Origin: Pseudomonadota bacterium
Lineage (GTDB): Bacteria; Desulfobacterota; Syntrophobacteria; Syntrophobacterales; Syntrophobacteraceae
NCBI GenBank assembly: GCA_023442755.1
Contig: JAEZXS010000192.1
Location: 1 to 6,384, forward strand
DNA: 6,384 nt
Reading direction: 5' to 3'
This document shows, piece by piece, positions 1-4,904 of the stretch (its first letter is position 1; each line of letters begins with the position of its first letter). A program made the position numbers and the translations under genes. Below the pieces are notes generated by a model. It saw only the letters and a program-made list of their open reading frames with translations, searched no databases and was not told the DNA's origin.

Positions 1-19
1 GCTGTAGTGTGTCCCGATT

Positions 20-48
20 GTCTGATCGCGGCTGAAAGCCGCTCAGAC
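20..48. repeat. REP-like hairpin, diverged copy
   Basis: GCGGCT-gaa-AGCCGC (28-42) is a perfect 6-bp hairpin. It is flanked by a second pairing, GTCTG (20-24) with CAGAC (44-48), giving a two-tier stem. Its core matches the ATCGCGGCTGCAAGCCGC repeat found at three other places in the window. The usual TCCCACA tail is replaced by TCAGAC, so this is a diverged or chimeric copy. It runs directly into TTGAAAAAGCCCC (51-63), which starts the next repeat element. Confidence 0.55.
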
Positions 49-69
49 TGTTGAAAAAGCCCCCAGTCC

Positions 70-139
70 GTCACCCCGACGAAAGTTGGGGTCCAGAAGT
101 GCTTGAAAGCACTAGATTCCGGCTTTCGCCGGAATGACG
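70..139. repeat. Tripartite palindromic repeat element 1
   Basis: Three dyads follow each other. The left hairpin is CCCCGAC-GAAA-GTTGGGG (74-91), with one G-U pair. The central palindrome is AGTGCTT-GA-AAGCACT (98-113). The right hairpin is TTCCGGC-TTTC-GCCGGAA (117-134). The ends GTCA (70) and TGAC (138) are inverted, and the two outer halves are imperfect reverse complements of each other. This matches the widespread bacterial intergenic repeat in which two halves meet as inverted copies and each folds on a GAAA or TTTC loop. It carries no coding capacity of its own and is probably a non-autonomous palindromic element. Confidence 0.7.
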
Positions 140-171
140 ATCACTATGATTTTAGAGTTTGTCATCAACCT

Positions 172-195
172 GCGCGGCTGCAAGCCGCTCCCACA
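172..195 (+). repeat. REP-like repeat unit (GCGGCTGCAAGCCGC plus TCCCACA tail)
   Basis: The core is GCGGCT-gca-AGCCGC, a perfect 6-bp hairpin, followed by the single-stranded tail TCCCACA. The same core and tail recur almost exactly at 5133-5157, in altered form at 4879-4904, and inverted at 3926-3950. A hairpin with a short fixed flanking tail is typical of REP sequences, which are known to be moved by REP-associated tyrosine transposases. No such transposase is encoded in this window. Confidence 0.65.
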
Positions 196-260
196 AAATA
201 CCGGGAGCCTTCCCCAGTGCCGCATTTTGTAAATGCCTCGATAGAATCGATTCACCGGAT

Positions 261-358
261 GTCAAATTCCGCCTTCCCGGCGCAAGCCGGAATCCCAGTT
301 TCTTTTTATGTGCTTATCCACATAGAGACTTTGGACCCGGCTTTCCGCCGGGGTGACG
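261..358. repeat. Tripartite palindromic repeat element 2
   Basis: It has the same design as the element at 70-139 with different sequence. The left hairpin is CCGGC-GCAA-GCCGG (277-290), extended by TT/AA after a one-base bulge. The central palindrome is TATGTG-cttatc-CACATA (307-324). The right hairpin is CCCGGC-tttcc-GCCGGG (336-352). The bounding tetramers are again GTCA (261) and TGAC (357). The left arm carries about nine extra bases, so it is less regular than element 1. Confidence 0.6.
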
Positions 359-386
359 AATACATGTCGGAAATTCCTTTGATGCG

Positions 387-414
387 CTGGATTTCGGACT
401 TCGCCGGAATGACG
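387..414. repeat. Half-element of the tripartite repeat family
   Basis: CTGGATTTCGG-ACTT-CGCCGGAATGACG reproduces the right half of the element at 70-139, including the terminal AATGACG. Its hairpin pairs TTTCGG (or TTCGG) with CCGGAA across a short loop. The left half before it (about 364-386) is degenerate, so I call only the right half. It is the third member of the family within 350 bases. Confidence 0.55.
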
Positions 415-469
415 TACAAGGCTTGCGCACAAGCACAGGTTCACAAAAGTCCACTAAGGCCTCTCGGGG

Positions 470-497
470 TTGATACATTAGGAGCCTGTAATATATT
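470..497 (+). promoter_or_regulatory. Candidate sigma-70 type promoter for the histidine kinase
   Basis: TTGATA (470-475) and TATATT (492-497) each match five of six bases of the consensus -35 and -10 boxes, with a 16-bp spacer. It lies about 135 bases upstream of the kinase start, which would give an untranslated leader of roughly 130 bases. It is the best promoter-like pair I see in 421-632, but it is a pattern match only. Confidence 0.4.
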
Positions 498-632
498 TGT
501 TTAATGGGGCTTTCAGCTGTTTTTCAGATCTTGAAGGCTGGAGCCGATTGAGCGGGAAAGGCAGCGAAAATTCGTTTCCTGTCTTAAGCATTCTCCAGGA
601 ATATTGAGTCATAACGGAGGCAATTTATAATA

Positions 633-2540
633 ATGAAAATAAGATGGCTTCTTTTTTCAAGTTTTGCCTCACTGTTTGTAATTTTCGCAGTATTGTTGGT
701 TGCGATTTATTTTACAATGGCAAGAATGCTGGGTACTAAGGAAATAAACATTCATGCTCATGAAGTAATCGAGAAGATAGATGCGCTTCATACGGATCTT
801 CTCGATATGGTAACGGGAGAGATGGAATTTGCTTTTTCAGGTGAAGAGCCCTTCCTTGAACATTTGACACAGGATGCCAATGACATTCAAAAGGACGACC
901 TGGCCGTCAAGCAGCTTACTTCAGATGATCCGGAACAACAAACAAAGATTAAGAAGTTCGAAGAGCAATACCGAGATTGGCTGCGAACGGAGGTGCAACC
1001 GCTTATAGCGCTTCGTCAGGCAGTGAACCGCGGTGCAGTGCCGTTTCAAGCGGTAGTCGATTTCATGAAGTCCGAAAAAGGCGTTCTGCAGGTGAACGCA
1101 ATGCGTGACACTCTGTCGCAGATCGAACACGATGAATTAACGCTTCTGGAACACCACAGGGCTACCCTGGACCACTTCACCAATCTCAAGCGGCAGGTGG
1201 TAGTTTTTGGCGGGACTGCGGGGATTTTGCTCAGCTTGTTGATAGCGTTTCTAACGGCACGGAATCTCACGGACCCTATAGAGAAACTGGCCTCTTACGC
1301 CGGCCGTGTGAGCGCGGGAAACTATACCTCCAATCTGAAAATCGAACGCGGAGACGAGATTGGCGTTCTGGCTGTCGCTCTCCAGTCCATGGTGAGGAAA
1401 CTGGCCGATCACATCGCCTTTCAGGCGAGGCAGGCAAAGCTCCTCGACCTTGCCCACGATGCTATCCTCGTGTGTGACATGGATTTCCGGATCACTTACT
1501 GGAATCAGGGCGCCGAGCGGACATACGGATGGAAATCCGGCGAGGCGGTGGGGCATTTAACCCACGAACTGCTCAAGACCAAATTCCCGATAGCCTTGGA
1601 AAAAATAACGTCCAAAGTCATCGGGAACGATGAGTGGCAGGGTGAACTGGTCCATTCCACTAAAAGTAATGTACGGATCGTGGTGGAGAGCCGTTGGGTG
1701 TTGCATCGAGCTTTCGATGGAACTCCCTTGGGATTTCTTCAAATAGACCGCGACATCACAGCTCGAAAGATCGCCGAATCGTCCGTGAGAAGATATGCCG
1801 AAAAGCTGGAGAAGAGCAATCAGGTTCTGTTGGATTTCGCGTTTGTGGCATCGCATGATCTTCAGGAGCCGTTGCGAAAAATCCGCACTTTTTCAAGCAT
1901 GCTCACGGAAAATTACGGCAATGCTCTCGAGGCGACAGGCAAAGATTACCTCGACAGGATGAGTGGAGCCGCCGATCGCATGACCTTGCTCCTGAACTCG
2001 CTTCTTGCCTACTCGCGCGTTTCGACCAAGGCAAAACCTTTCGCTCAGGCAAATCTCTCCGAAATCATAAAGGAAGTGCTGTCGGACCTGGAAGTGCCGA
2101 TCCATGAAACGAAAGCGAGCCTGGAGATAAAGGACCTGCCGACGATTGAGGCTGATGACAGCCAGATGAGACATCTTTTTCAAAACCTTATCGGAAATGC
2201 CTTAAAGTTCCATAAAGCCGGGGTGCCGCCATTCATAAAAATATACGGTAATCCGTGCCAGGACGAAACCTGCGAAATCGTCGTGGAGGATAATGGGATA
2301 GGATTCGATGAGGCATTCGCCGAGAAAATCTTTGCGCCTTTTCAACGACTGCATGGAAAAAGCAGTCCGTACAAGGGGTCGGGCATGGGGTTGGCCATTT
2401 GCCGGAAGATCGTGGAACGGCATCATGGGACGATCACGGCAACGAGCACCCCGGGGCAGGGCAGCACCTTCAGAATAAGCCTCCCTCTCAAACAATCCGA
2501 AGAGGAGTGCACTGATTTTGTATTATCTTGTGCGGCCTGA
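633..2540 (+). CDS. Membrane sensor histidine kinase (CHASE3-like, HAMP, PAS, HisKA, HATPase_c)
   Basis: This 635-aa protein is predicted to autophosphorylate on a histidine in response to a signal and pass the phosphate to a response regulator. It sits in the inner membrane. Residues 5-28 form a first membrane helix. Residues about 35-185 form a periplasmic helical region resembling CHASE3 (TGEMEFAFSGEEPFLEHL, then QYRDWLRTEVQPLIALRQ). Residues 189-209 form a second helix. HAMP follows to about 262, then a PAS domain (about 266-378, with YWNQGAERTYGW). The HisKA H-box SHDLQEPLR contains the likely phospho-acceptor His408. The ATPase domain has N-box N518 and N522, G1 DNGIGF (553-558), F-box IFAPF (566-570) and G2 GSGMGLA (582-588), so it looks catalytically intact. 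There is no receiver domain, and no response regulator is encoded within the window. GGAGG (616-620) precedes the ATG by 12 bases, rather long but acceptable. The 5' third is clearly more AT-rich than the ABC-F gene downstream. The signal is unknown. Confidence 0.93.
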   Translation: MKIRWLLFSSFASLFVIFAVLLVAIYFTMARMLGTKEINIHAHEVIEKIDALHTDLLDMVTGEMEFAFSGEEPFLEHLTQDANDIQKDDLAVKQLTSDDPEQQTKIKKFEEQYRDWLRTEVQPLIALRQAVNRGAVPFQAVVDFMKSEKGVLQVNAMRDTLSQIEHDELTLLEHHRATLDHFTNLKRQVVVFGGTAGILLSLLIAFLTARNLTDPIEKLASYAGRVSAGNYTSNLKIERGDEIGVLAVALQSMVRKLADHIAFQARQAKLLDLAHDAILVCDMDFRITYWNQGAERTYGWKSGEAVGHLTHELLKTKFPIALEKITSKVIGNDEWQGELVHSTKSNVRIVVESRWVLHRAFDGTPLGFLQIDRDITARKIAESSVRRYAEKLEKSNQVLLDFAFVASHDLQEPLRKIRTFSSMLTENYGNALEATGKDYLDRMSGAADRMTLLLNSLLAYSRVSTKAKPFAQANLSEIIKEVLSDLEVPIHETKASLEIKDLPTIEADDSQMRHLFQNLIGNALKFHKAGVPPFIKIYGNPCQDETCEIVVEDNGIGFDEAFAEKIFAPFQRLHGKSSPYKGSGMGLAICRKIVERHHGTITATSTPGQGSTFRISLPLKQSEEECTDFVLSCAA

Positions 2541-2840
2541 CCCGGCCAGGCTTGCTTAAGGAAATTACTAGCGAAGAAGAACGAACTACAAAGAATTACA
2601 GGATAGTCCCGATATTTCCATCAAATTTCGTTGATCGCGGATTTCCCGCGGTTGGAAGCCGCCTGGTAAATGTCCACACGCAAAACAGAGATGACTGGGG
2701 CGCCTGTGCCGATCCGGTCCCTTTAGTCTTTTCCCTTGCGCAGGTGGTGCGGTTTTACTATCTTAAGCTTTGTGAGGGTGAGCGCCGAGCTTGCACCCGA
2801 AAAAAGTAAGTAAACAGTAAATGAGAAGGAAGTTCAGAGA
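2541..2840 (+). other. Intergenic and leader region of the cold-shock gene
   Basis: I see no gene here. An overlapping 93-codon frame starting inside the kinase gene has no family resemblance. There is no convincing T-tract terminator after the kinase; GCCTG (2534-2538) can pair with CAGGC (2547-2551), but no T run follows. CGCGG-atttc-CCGCG (2636-2650) forms a small hairpin next to GGAAGCCGCC, which may be a broken REP-like unit. A weak promoter-like pair, TTGCGC (2736-2741) and TATCTT (2759-2764) with a 17-bp spacer, could start a leader of about 70 bases for the cold-shock gene. Confidence 0.45.
2776..2798 (+). promoter_or_regulatory. Hairpin in the cold-shock gene leader
   Basis: GGGTG (2776-2780) pairs with CACCC (2794-2798). 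Inside it AGC (2781-2783) pairs with GCT (2789-2791) around the loop GCCGA. The stem therefore has eight pairs with a two-base bulge. It is followed by an A-rich stretch, so it is not an intrinsic terminator. It lies 42 bases before the cold-shock start codon. Leaders of cspA-type genes are known to be structured and to control translation with temperature; whether this one does is inference. Confidence 0.35.
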
Positions 2841-3044
2841 ATGCCTCAAGGTACGGTAAAGTGGTTCAACGATCAGAAGGGTTTTGGTTTTATCGCGGTT
2901 GAAGGCGGCGGAAAAGACGTCTTCGTTCACCACAGCGCAATCGAAGGCAGCGGTTTCAAGAGCCTGGCGGAAGGCGACCGGGTAAGTTTCGAAATCGAGC
3001 AGGGCGCCAAAGGACCAGCGGCGGTCAAGGTAAAGAAACTCTAG
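2841..3044 (+). CDS. Cold-shock domain protein, CspA family
   Basis: This 67-aa protein is a single cold-shock domain of typical family length, a five-stranded OB-fold barrel that binds single-stranded RNA or DNA and acts as an RNA chaperone in the cytoplasm. The start TVKWFNDQKGFGFI contains the RNP1 motif KGFGFI (residues 13-18). RNP2 is VFVHH (27-31), followed by SAIEGSGFKSL. The nucleic-acid-stacking aromatics W8, F15, F17 and F28 and histidine H30 are all present, so the binding face is intact. AAGGAAG (2826-2832) lies 8 bases before the ATG, an ideal ribosome binding site. The gene has its own long leader and ends in a strong terminator, so it is probably a single-gene transcript. Bacteria often carry several such paralogues, so I do not assign a specific csp letter, and the sequence does not show whether this copy is cold-induced. 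Confidence 0.96.
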   Translation: MPQGTVKWFNDQKGFGFIAVEGGGKDVFVHHSAIEGSGFKSLAEGDRVSFEIEQGAKGPAAVKVKKL

Positions 3045-3070
3045 ACTGATCATCGAATCAGGAGATCATC

Positions 3071-3105
3071 GGGGCCGGGACAAGATTTTCCGGCCCTTTT
3101 TCTTT
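3071..3105 (+). terminator. Intrinsic terminator of the cold-shock gene
   Basis: GGGCCGG (3072-3078) pairs perfectly with CCGGCCC (3090-3096) across an 11-base loop and is followed at once by TTTTTCTTT (3097-3105). G3071 can add a wobble pair. It starts 27 bases after the cold-shock stop codon, as expected for Rho-independent termination. Confidence 0.9.
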
Positions 3106-3135
3106 GTTAGCGGCCCCAATACCACGGCCGCTAAC
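3106..3135 (+). promoter_or_regulatory. Perfect 10-bp inverted repeat upstream of the small gene
   Basis: GTTAGCGGCC (3106-3115) and GGCCGCTAAC (3126-3135) are exact reverse complements around a 10-base spacer. The repeat begins right after the T-tract of the cold-shock terminator and ends 27 bases before the start codon of the 60-aa gene. No T-tract follows, so it is not a second terminator on this strand. It could be a protein operator or a leader hairpin; the position favours control of the small gene. Confidence 0.6.
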
Positions 3136-3162
3136 CGCACAATTTCCAGGGGAGAACCGTTC

Positions 3163-3345
3163 ATGGCAATGAAAGCGGAAATCAGGGACAGCAAGCTCTT
3201 CATCGAAATCGACCTCGAAGAACCCACGCCGTCTTCATCCGGCAAGACCCTCGTCGTTGCCAGCACGCACGGCAACATCGCGACGTCGGCCCAGGTGAAC
3301 GGCAAGCCGGTTTCCATCGGGCTGAACGCCTACATCAAGCGCTGA
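3163..3345 (+). CDS. Small uncharacterised protein, 60 aa
   Basis: I do not recognise a characterised family. AGGGGAG (3148-3154) lies 8 bases before the ATG, an excellent ribosome binding site, and an in-frame second Met (codon 3) is also present. The protein alternates charged and hydrophobic residues (KLFIEIDLEEP, then KTLVVASTHGNIATS, then QVNGKPVSIGLNAYIKR), which suggests a small beta-rich soluble domain with no signal peptide or membrane helix. It ends in a basic tail. Codon choice is rich in G/C third positions, like the ABC-F gene and unlike spurious frames. The stretch SSSGKTLVV is not a complete Walker A motif (GxxxxGK[ST]), so I do not call an NTPase. It appears to be transcribed separately from the cold-shock gene or by read-through of its terminator. 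The combination of ribosome binding site and codon use makes a real gene likely; the function is unknown. Confidence 0.8.
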   Translation: MAMKAEIRDSKLFIEIDLEEPTPSSSGKTLVVASTHGNIATSAQVNGKPVSIGLNAYIKR

Positions 3346-3482
3346 TCCCAACCGGTTAGGGAATTTCCCGCATCCTCCCCACCCCGGCGAAGCCTGCTGT
3401 GTTGAGGTAAGGCCGCGAAGAAACGCCAAGGCGCGAAGAAAGGCAGGAGCAAAGGCCTCATTCCCTTTGCGGGAGCGGGTTC

Positions 3483-3506
3483 CCGGCCGAAATGGGTTTT
3501 CGCCGG
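3483..3506. repeat. Hairpin inside tandem unit 1
   Basis: CCGG(C)CGAAA (3483-3492) pairs with TTTCGCCGG (3498-3506) across a short TGGGT loop, with one bulged C, giving nine pairs. The matching place in unit 2 (3690-3713) keeps a stem with different pairing. Seven T (3521-3527) follow after 14 bases, too far for a normal intrinsic terminator. Confidence 0.5.
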
Positions 3507-3689
3507 CCTGCGGAATTGGCTTTTTTTCAACGCGAAGGCGCGAAGCCGCGAAGAAGAACGCGAAACATCCTGCGACGGGTATTATGCCGGCATTCTGCGA
3601 GCCAGCTTTCGCTGGGTCCACGAAAGGCAAAGTCAAGGCGCGAAGAAAGGCAGGAGCAAAGGCCCCATTCCTTTTGCGGGAGCGGGTTC

Positions 3690-3713
3690 CCGGCCGAAAT
3701 GGGTTTTGGCCGG
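3690..3713. repeat. Hairpin inside tandem unit 2
   Basis: CCGGCC (3690-3695) pairs perfectly with GGCCGG (3708-3713), and AAA can pair with TTT inside, around the same TGGG loop as in unit 1. A C-to-G change relative to unit 1 at position 3708 removes the bulge by giving the unpaired C a partner. Seven T (3729-3735) follow at a similar distance. Confidence 0.5.
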
Positions 3714-3925
3714 CACTGCGGGATTGGCTTTTTTTCAACGCGAAGGCGCGAAGCCGCGAAGAAGAACGCGAAACATCCGGCGACCGGCATTCTGCCATTT
3801 GCGAGCCTGCTTTCGCCGGGTCTGCGAAGGGCAAAGTCAAGGCGCGAAGAAAGGCAGGAGCAAAGGCCCCATTCCTTACCGATCCAGCCACAAATCACCC
3901 AGCAATACTGCACCTCATGTACTAT

Positions 3926-3950
3926 TGTGGGAGGGGCTCTCAGCCTCGAT
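3926..3950 (-). repeat. REP-like repeat unit, inverted orientation
   Basis: TGTGGGAGGGGCTCTCAG then CCTCGAT is, on the reverse strand, the REP-like unit with 21 of 25 positions matching the copy at 5133-5157. The TCCCACA tail is exact, while the stem has four changes, so it is an old copy. It is the only copy pointing the other way in this window. Confidence 0.55.
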
Positions 3951-4077
3951 GTCAAAACATCCGGAAAGCCTGAACTTGTTCTTCCCCCGGCTTTTCTTTG
4001 CTCCGCTTTGCAATCCGCCCACGAATACTTTCCCTACCTGAAAAAGACATGTTGAAAGCTGGCGGCGGTGCCCGAAG

Positions 4078-4090
4078 TGCATCCGATGCA
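4078..4090. promoter_or_regulatory. TGCATC-C-GATGCA palindrome upstream of the HTH gene
   Basis: Perfect 6-bp arms (4078-4083 and 4085-4090) around a single C lie 12 bases before the ribosome binding site of the helix-turn-helix gene. The near-absence of a loop suits a DNA operator better than an RNA hairpin. Autoregulation by the downstream protein is possible but is only inferred. Confidence 0.3.
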
Positions 4091-4116
4091 TCAGTCGCAA
4101 AAGGGAGGAGAAGGCG

Positions 4117-4698
4117 GTGAAAAAGCGTCACACGACGGAAATGATGGAAAGAGCGGAGTATCTCCACTGCTGCCGGGGGTATTGTCTCAGGACGGTTGCG
4201 GAGTTGACCGGGGTTTCGTCAAGGGTGCTCAAACGCTGGAGCGTCAGATATGGGTGGGCCGGAAAGAGGGCGGAGTTCGGCCGGGCGCTGACCTCAATAA
4301 AATCGAATACCATCTTCCTGCGTCAAAAGCTTCTCGAAAAAAGCCTGGAAGAGCTGGACGCCGGGCAAGCCATTGCCGTCCTCGCCATGGAGTCGCGTGC
4401 GCGGAAGGAAGACGGGGAAGACAACGTGAGCGCGGCGCCGTTGCTTTCACCGGATACTCCGAGCAAAATCGAAAACGATCAGGATGCTGCCGCAGCACTC
4501 GAATCGGCATGTCGCGCTGCGGTGAAGCTCCTGGCCGCCGACCCCTCGCGGATGAACATATCCGCGGTCAGGGCATTGAAAGAAGCGATAGACCTGGCGG
4601 AGATGCTCAAGAACAGGGGACGACCCGAGAAGCGCGGCGGGCTTTCGGATGAAACGGCAAGGCAAATCAGGATGAAGATCCTGGGACTCGCCGAATGA
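4117..4698 (+). CDS. Helix-turn-helix protein resembling a phage terminase small subunit (orphan)
   Basis: This 193-aa protein starts at GTG, chosen because GGGAGGAG (4103-4110) lies 6 bases upstream. Residues about 24-48 (LRTVAELTGVSSRVLKRWSV, then RYGW) form a helix-turn-helix of the type found at the N-terminus of phage terminase small subunits and DUF1804-like Mu-type phage proteins. Next comes a helical region (LRQKLLEKSLEELDAGQ), a polar linker at about 95-120, a helical segment (AAAALESACRAAVKLLAA), and a basic C-terminal part with NRGRPEKRGGLSDE. Terminase small subunits bind the packaging site on phage DNA and recruit the large ATPase/nuclease subunit. No large subunit, portal or other phage gene is adjacent; the next 700 bases are non-coding. 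It may be a prophage remnant or a domesticated DNA-binding protein. A second long frame over the same bases lacks family resemblance. The family assignment rests on overall pattern only. Confidence 0.75.
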   Translation: MKKRHTTEMMERAEYLHCCRGYCLRTVAELTGVSSRVLKRWSVRYGWAGKRAEFGRALTSIKSNTIFLRQKLLEKSLEELDAGQAIAVLAMESRARKEDGEDNVSAAPLLSPDTPSKIENDQDAAAALESACRAAVKLLAADPSRMNISAVRALKEAIDLAEMLKNRGRPEKRGGLSDETARQIRMKILGLAE

Positions 4699-4783
4699 AT
4701 GCAAGCTGGAGAGCGGCAACTGGAATGGCGGAGTGGAATAGAAAATATCGCGGATCACCCCCGGTAGAGAACATGAGCGGTCT

Positions 4784-4811
4784 GGTGCCGTTTTGGTGCC
4801 ATCCGGGTGCC
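4784..4811. repeat. Three GGTGCC repeats at exact 11-bp spacing
   Basis: GGTGCC occurs at 4784-4789, 4795-4800 and 4806-4811, each 11 bases from the last, or about one helical turn. The bases between differ, so this is a spaced short motif rather than a plain tandem duplication. It lies about 85 bases after the HTH gene. Similar spacing is seen in protein-binding arrays, but chance is possible for such a short motif. Confidence 0.3.
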
Positions 4812-4878
4812 GTCTGAAAAATGCGAAACGGCCCAGGGCCTGGATTCCCGGCCTCCCAGTTTGCATCCGACAAAAAAA

Positions 4879-4904
4879 ATCGCGGCTGCACCGCCGCTCC
4901 CACA
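4879..4904 (+). repeat. REP-like repeat unit with altered loop
   Basis: ATCGCGGCTGCA is followed by CCGCCGCTCCCACA. Compared with the copy at 5133-5157 the loop side has changed from AAG to CCGC-type sequence, yet GCGGC can still pair with GCCGC. The TCCCACA tail is exact. Structure and tail are thus kept while the loop sequence varies. Confidence 0.6.

Larger units (their letters stand above)
1..632. other. Repeat-rich intergenic region upstream of the histidine kinase
   Basis: No convincing gene is present. The open frames seen here run through palindromic repeats, lack a clear ribosome binding site and resemble no protein family I recognise. The first 420 bases are mostly hairpin repeats, listed separately. 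Bases 421-632 are plainer and more AT-rich and carry a candidate promoter and the ribosome binding site of the kinase gene. The gene that would lie upstream is outside the window. Confidence 0.7.
3430..3877. repeat. Direct tandem repeat of about 205 bp, two units plus a partial third
   Basis: Unit 1 is 3430-3636 (207 bp) and unit 2 is 3637-3840 (204 bp). A third start, 3841-3877, is identical to the first 37 bases of unit 2 and then diverges. Each unit begins GGCGCGAAGAAAGGCAGGAG. Each then has a GGCCG-centred hairpin, a run of seven T, the GCGAAG-rich stretch CGCGAAGGCGCGAAGCCGCG, and a second imperfect dyad around GCTTTCGC. The units differ by scattered substitutions, a one-base insertion near 3714 and a net loss of four bases later in unit 2. 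Short GCGAAG microrepeats also extend upstream to about 3412. The GCGAAG motif is a common intergenic repeat theme in bacteria. Confidence 0.85.
3346..4102. other. Repeat-dominated intergenic region
   Basis: This 757-base stretch contains no gene I can support. Long open frames exist in three frames and on both strands, but they only read through the GC-rich tandem repeat at 3430-3877, and the repeat's internal indels shift the frame between copies. After the repeat, 3878-4060 holds an inverted REP-like unit and otherwise featureless sequence. No terminator with a T-tract is evident just after the 60-aa gene. Confidence 0.65.

Noticed and set aside
103..504. 133-codon frame in the upstream spacer
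   Set aside because: It runs through three palindromic repeat elements, and its product only reflects the repeat sequence (GFRRNDD-type peptides).
2528..2809. 93-codon frame overlapping the end of the kinase gene
   Set aside because: No ribosome binding site, no family resemblance, and it spans the presumed promoter and leader of the cold-shock gene.
3430..3877. CRISPR-like array
   Set aside because: The repeat unit is about 205 bp, directly abutting and without unique spacers, so it is a tandem duplication and not a CRISPR.
3235..3891. 218-codon frame on the - strand
   Set aside because: It overlaps the well-supported 60-aa gene antisense and otherwise reads the tandem repeat; it resembles no protein family I recognise.
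3467..4055. Long overlapping + strand frames with internally repeated, Arg/Lys-rich sequence
   Set aside because: They only read through the tandem repeat. A one-base insertion and a net four-base loss between units shift the frame inside the unit, so the two copies are translated in different frames in the middle. Several frames on both strands are open at once and there is no convincing ribosome binding site.
4068..4652. 194-codon frame overlapping the HTH gene in another frame
   Set aside because: Low-complexity Gly/Arg-rich product; the frame at 4117 has the better ribosome binding site and a recognisable helix-turn-helix.
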